From assembly GCA_015146655.1 (NCBI GenBank), contig VKHL01000023.1, positions 62,001 to 126,000 on the forward strand: a stretch of DNA of 64,000 bases, in the 5' to 3' direction. Numbering within the stretch: position 1 is the stretch's first letter; each line of letters starts with the position of its first letter. This DNA comes from Ochromonas danica (Eukaryota; Sar; Chrysophyceae; Chromulinales; Chromulinaceae). Below, piece by piece: positions 60,716 to 64,000 of the stretch. The notes beneath the pieces are model-generated. The model did not search any database. It was given only the letters and a program-made list of their open reading frames with translations, and was not told the DNA's origin. The position numbers and the translations under genes were made by a program.

Positions 60716-63082
60716 TTAGTCCGCTTCATCCATATTGACAGTTGACCGTGAAGACGAGGCACCCGAAGGATCGCTACGAATGCTGCTTCCGCCTTCATTG
60801 GATGTAGTCGTTGCTGGTTTAGAAGGTGCGGGTGCCGATGAGGATGCTGGAGCAGCAGGATCATTTGTAGCAGTAGAAGAAGAGCCTGCATTACTATCAC
60901 TAGCTCCTGGTGTGTCTGCTGCATCATTCTTTGTAGAAGCAGCAGCAGAGGCACCACCCATGTGAGCTTGCATGCGAGCCTTGATTTCGCCTAAACCTTC
61001 TTTAACATCTCGACCATTCGCTAAGAATAACTCACCCAATACAATCAAACCTTTACAACGCAACATACGAGTCTTTCCATCCACAGATTGGTCAAGTAAG
61101 ACCTTCTTACAAACAGTTGCCAAAGTGGAACGAATATCCATCTCGGTAACATACCAAATAACTGTAAACATATGTCCACTTAACTTCTCCATCTTCTTCA
61201 TCAAAAGAGCTTCATCTTCAGGGCTGAGGTTAATATTTTGTTCCTCTTGTTCTGAGGGACGATTTGCATCGCCATCGACTTTTCCGCTCTCAGCAGCGGC
61301 TGCAGCAGCTTTACGATGGATTTTACTCACTTCTCCAGCAGTTAAAGCAGCGGAGAGTCCCTCCTTCGCTAAAGTATATCCAGTTGACATACCACGAGCA
61401 GTCTTATTGAACTGCCTGGCAAGAGAAGCCATTGTGTCTAATTCACTGCGACCATGCTCTACATAGGCACTACCAATAGTGCGCAACAAGGTACAACCAA
61501 AGGCTGAACTAGACAATTCTTGTATCTCATCAGTCAGACTAGCAATAAAGTAATCCTTATTGCCTTCTGAGTCAATGTAAGGCTTAAGTTTCTCAGCAAG
61601 ATTAATAGCACATTGAACAATACGACGTCTTTGTTTGAATGCTGATAACTTCTGATGAATATAAGATGCTTTAGTTACATCTTTTGCATCTCCTCCTTCT
61701 GTTGCCTCATCTTGCATTTGCTGTTGTTGTTGCTGTTGCATTAATTGGAATTGTGAAGTAATCTGTAATTCTCCAATGAGTGGTTCAAACTTCTCAGAGC
61801 CAAAGATCATTGCATAGAGAGTATTACTATCCAATGAGACTTGCTTTTCTACTTCTCCCATACCATTATTATCATAGTTAGCACGAAGGTTTTCATCAGA
61901 TAAAATCTGATAAGCTTGACCAATCTTTTGAAAAGTCGCATGAGCTTCAGGATCACCTGGACGTCTAAACAACAACCACAACCACAACCACAACCACAAC
62001 CACAACAACAACAACAACAACCACAACAGACATCATGTTATACAGTAAATGCCTTCTTCCAAAAAATGAATAGAAGTCCAACCTGTCAGGATGATGCTCA
62101 CGAGCTTTAAGATAGTATGCCTTCTTAATCTCTGCAGTGGATGCTGAAGGTGAGACACCTAAGAGGTCATAGTAAGTAGTATCTGCTACTTTCTTAGCCT
62201 CTTTCACCTTGACCTCATCAAGATTGACAGCAGCATTCTCTCCATTTAATCGAGCAGCCCAAGCTGCTTCAAGTAGTTTCGTATACTCTTCATCAGTGAT
62301 ATGAAGGATTTCACGTGCTTCGTCAGGAAGTAAGTAGTTAATCCAACAGCGCTTTTCTTCATCCCAATACAACCCTTGGGCAGAATTAGCCATGGAGGAT
62401 GGTGTATTAACTAGACCTCTTCCAATCTGATAGACACCACTAACAGTCCCTCCTACAACCATCCCTACTCCACCCAATATACCTATTGTCAACACACACA
62501 CACACACACACACAAACACAAACACACACAGGGTTAGCCCTCAATCCTCCACCAGATTAACAACTGATAAGACCGTCTACCTAATCCAAGGCCTACACCA
62601 AAGCCAGCAGCAGCACCTAATACACCACCTTGTGCGCCATCATAAGCTGATTTAATAGGAGCACTGACTAACAAGGCCGCACCACCCAAAGCACCTAATC
62701 ACCATCAAAGGAAAAACACATTCATCTAAATCAATCATATAGGATAGAGAGAAGAGTGATGGAAGAAACCTTTTAAGATATTGCCAACACCATTTCCTAG
62801 TCCATCACGGATGTCTTTTGGACGAGTAAAGGTGAAAACACTCTCTCCTGCATCAACATCTAACAAGGGGGAGGCAACTTGTCCACTACTGCTTCCTTCT
62901 CCTCCTGTAGAGGCAGGAGTAGTAGTAGTCCCATCGGAAGGACTGGTAGTATATTGAGAAGAGTTGTCAGGGTTCATCATCTTTGGATTCTTCTTCTCTG
63001 CTCTCAGCAGCTGTTGTTGTGTTGCCCCCCGCAGCAGGCAATAGGAAGAAACACAGCCAGAGAAACAAACGCGTTTGTTCAT
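60716..63082 (-). CDS. DnaJ protein with DnaJ-X region
   Basis: Reconstructed 691-residue Hsp40 co-chaperone from exons 62770-63082, 62581-62694, 62083-62482 and 60716-61964; all phases agree. After a Ser/Thr-rich N-terminus comes a Gly/Ala-rich hydrophobic stretch spread over three exons ([20 protein letters not shown], then [20 protein letters not shown], then [20 protein letters not shown]), which may associate with membrane. The J domain ([20 protein letters not shown], then HHPDR with the HPD that stimulates Hsp70) spans the exon 3-4 junction. The C-terminal part ([20 protein letters not shown] and further) matches the DnaJ-X domain of yeast Caj1/Djp1 and plant relatives. The Ala/Ser-rich tail is disordered. 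The donor of intron 1 is GTTTCT, slightly unusual. It diverges from the myosin gene, with 211 bases between. Confidence 0.9.
61973..62030. repeat. AACCAC/AAC simple repeat in a DnaJ intron
   Basis: About 55 bases of CAACCA and CAACAA repeats directly beside the acceptor of the intron 61965-62082. A (CA)n run sits likewise at 62492-62530 beside the acceptor of the intron 62483-62580. Confidence 0.9.
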
Positions 63083-63293
63083 TGTCAAAAGTCAAAAGAG
63101 CAGAGAGGGTAATAAATTTTGGCAGTGGGAGAAAAAAGGAGGGAAGAAATGGATCTCTGGGTCTTTTGTCTCCCGGCTCTGTCAGTCAAGGTCTGAGGTG
63201 TGGAGGATATCATCAAATCAATTGAGATCCTTCATTTTAATAATATATTACTACTATTACTTTTCCGGTTTTCTTTTCTAAAAAAGAAAATAA
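63083..63293. promoter_or_regulatory. Divergent promoter, DnaJ and myosin
   Basis: The 211 bases between the outward-facing ATGs of the DnaJ and myosin genes must contain both promoters. No specific motif is identified. Confidence 0.5.
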
Positions 63294-64000
63294 ATGAGTG
63301 GATTACTATCAAGAACAATAGAAGAAGAACAACATCAATCTTATAGTTCCTCTTCTAAACTAACAGGTTAGTAATTGATAGACCAGACATCATCATCATC
63401 ATCTTGTTGTTGTTATTGTTATTGTTGTTATTGTTGTTCTTGCTGTGCTGACATTCTATTGTTTGGTTGTTGTTTTAGAGGAAGAGCGTTGGGTTTGGTA
63501 TCCTCATGATCAACTAGTCTGGACTAAAGCACAAGTTTTATCAATCTTACACGATGAAAATGAACAACTACCACTACCACCACATGGTATTGACAACAAC
63601 ACACCATCATCTTCAATAGCAATCGCAGCAGCAGCAACAGAAGCAGACACAGAATATCTGATTAGTCTACCTGATCAACCAGGTGTCATAAAGAAAGTCA
63701 AAGCTAATCAAGTCCATCCTGTAGATCCAACACATGAAATAGATATGGATAACTTATGTCTTCTTAATGATATGCATGAAGCACCTTTATTAGATTTATT
63801 AAGAAGAAGATTTTGTTCTCAGAAAATATATACTTTTACAGGAGATGTGTTAATTTCTATTAATCCCTATGAACACATTGCTGGTCTATATGATCATCCA
63901 TTAAAGTTCTTGGATAAACACGTTTTTGCTAATTTGACTACTAACACTAACACTACTACTACTACAAGAGGTAGTATGAGTAGTCCGACAGTGTTAAGTG
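63294..64000 (+). CDS. Myosin heavy chain, N-terminal part (runs off window)
   Basis: Exon 1 (63294-63366, MSGLLSRTIEEEQHQSYSSS) joins in phase to exon 2 starting at 63479, which stays open to the window end. EERWVWYPHDQLVWTKAQVL and the later GVIKKVKANQVHPVDP correspond to the small N-terminal SH3-like region of many myosins. MDNLCLLNDMHEAPLLDLLR, then RRFCSQKIYTFTGDVLISIN and PYEHIAGLYD, are the highly conserved start of the motor domain (compare DMxxLxxLHEPAVLxNLxxR and IYTYTGxxLIAVNPF). It is an actin-based motor; the class cannot be told from this part. The Walker A loop lies beyond the window. Confidence 0.92.

Overview
The window is nuclear DNA from a eukaryote, most likely a photosynthetic stramenopile (ochrophyte alga). 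A light-harvesting protein of the fucoxanthin-chlorophyll type is encoded. Several proteins begin with a signal peptide followed by a cut before phenylalanine, the plastid-import signature of algae with complex red plastids. Introns are short (about 60-500 bases) with GT..AG ends, genes are densely packed on both strands, and many pairs are divergent with 160-370 bases between starts. Exons were joined by eye from splice sites, reading-frame continuity and family motifs. No transcript was available. Three runs of exactly ten N, at 8397, 21527 and 42217, mark collapsed tandem repeats.

Layout, left half. 1-4000: two head-to-tail ubiquitin-specific proteases (the left one runs off the window), then a decayed third fragment. 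5827-7044: Mpv17/PMP22 membrane protein. 7846-14738: a 2026-residue fused double potassium channel with two 6-TM cores and two cyclic-nucleotide-binding domains. 15783-16739: secreted GT8-like glycosyltransferase. 17102-18286: unknown membrane protein. 18628-19185: small plastid protein with an 11-base exon. 19200-20320: a GGCC-rich island beside a perfect 33-base palindrome. 20323-21754: ABHD4/5-like hydrolase with a long polyglutamine tract. 22426-24201: MFS transporter. 24313-25469: ARGLU1-like protein. 25632-26848: unknown nuclear-type protein. 27082-28440: HPRT with a plastid-like leader. 28704-30275: SLC33/AmpG-like transporter.

Layout, right half. 31723-36241: two tandem genes for proteins with seven Myb/SANT repeats behind a plastid-type leader. 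37384-38502: TMEM68-like acyltransferase. 38805-39190: remains of a hAT transposase. 39831-40505: light-harvesting protein. 40839-44072: unknown membrane protein with a 210-base coding minisatellite. 44731-49415: SNF2 ATPase with RanBP2 finger, UIM-like and PHD motifs. 49552-52038: GT32 glycosyltransferase. 52423-53190: plastid membrane protein resembling DUF4079. 53557-55617: PD-(D/E)XK nuclease. 55605-56092: a permuted inverted copy of the SNF2 gene's 3' end. 56501-57405: AIRIM (C1orf109)-like protein. 57832-60363: two tandem TylF-like methyltransferases with identical proteins. 60716-63082: DnaJ protein with a DnaJ-X region. 63294 to the end: the start of a myosin heavy chain.

The genes form no operon or pathway. 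A recurring theme is local duplication with later reshuffling (USP, Myb, TylF, SNF2 3' end, transporter 5' fragment), often next to simple repeats. The most unusual content is the plastid-leader multi-Myb pair, the fused double channel, and the USP pair, which is near-identical in its 3' half but unrelated-looking at its N-terminus.
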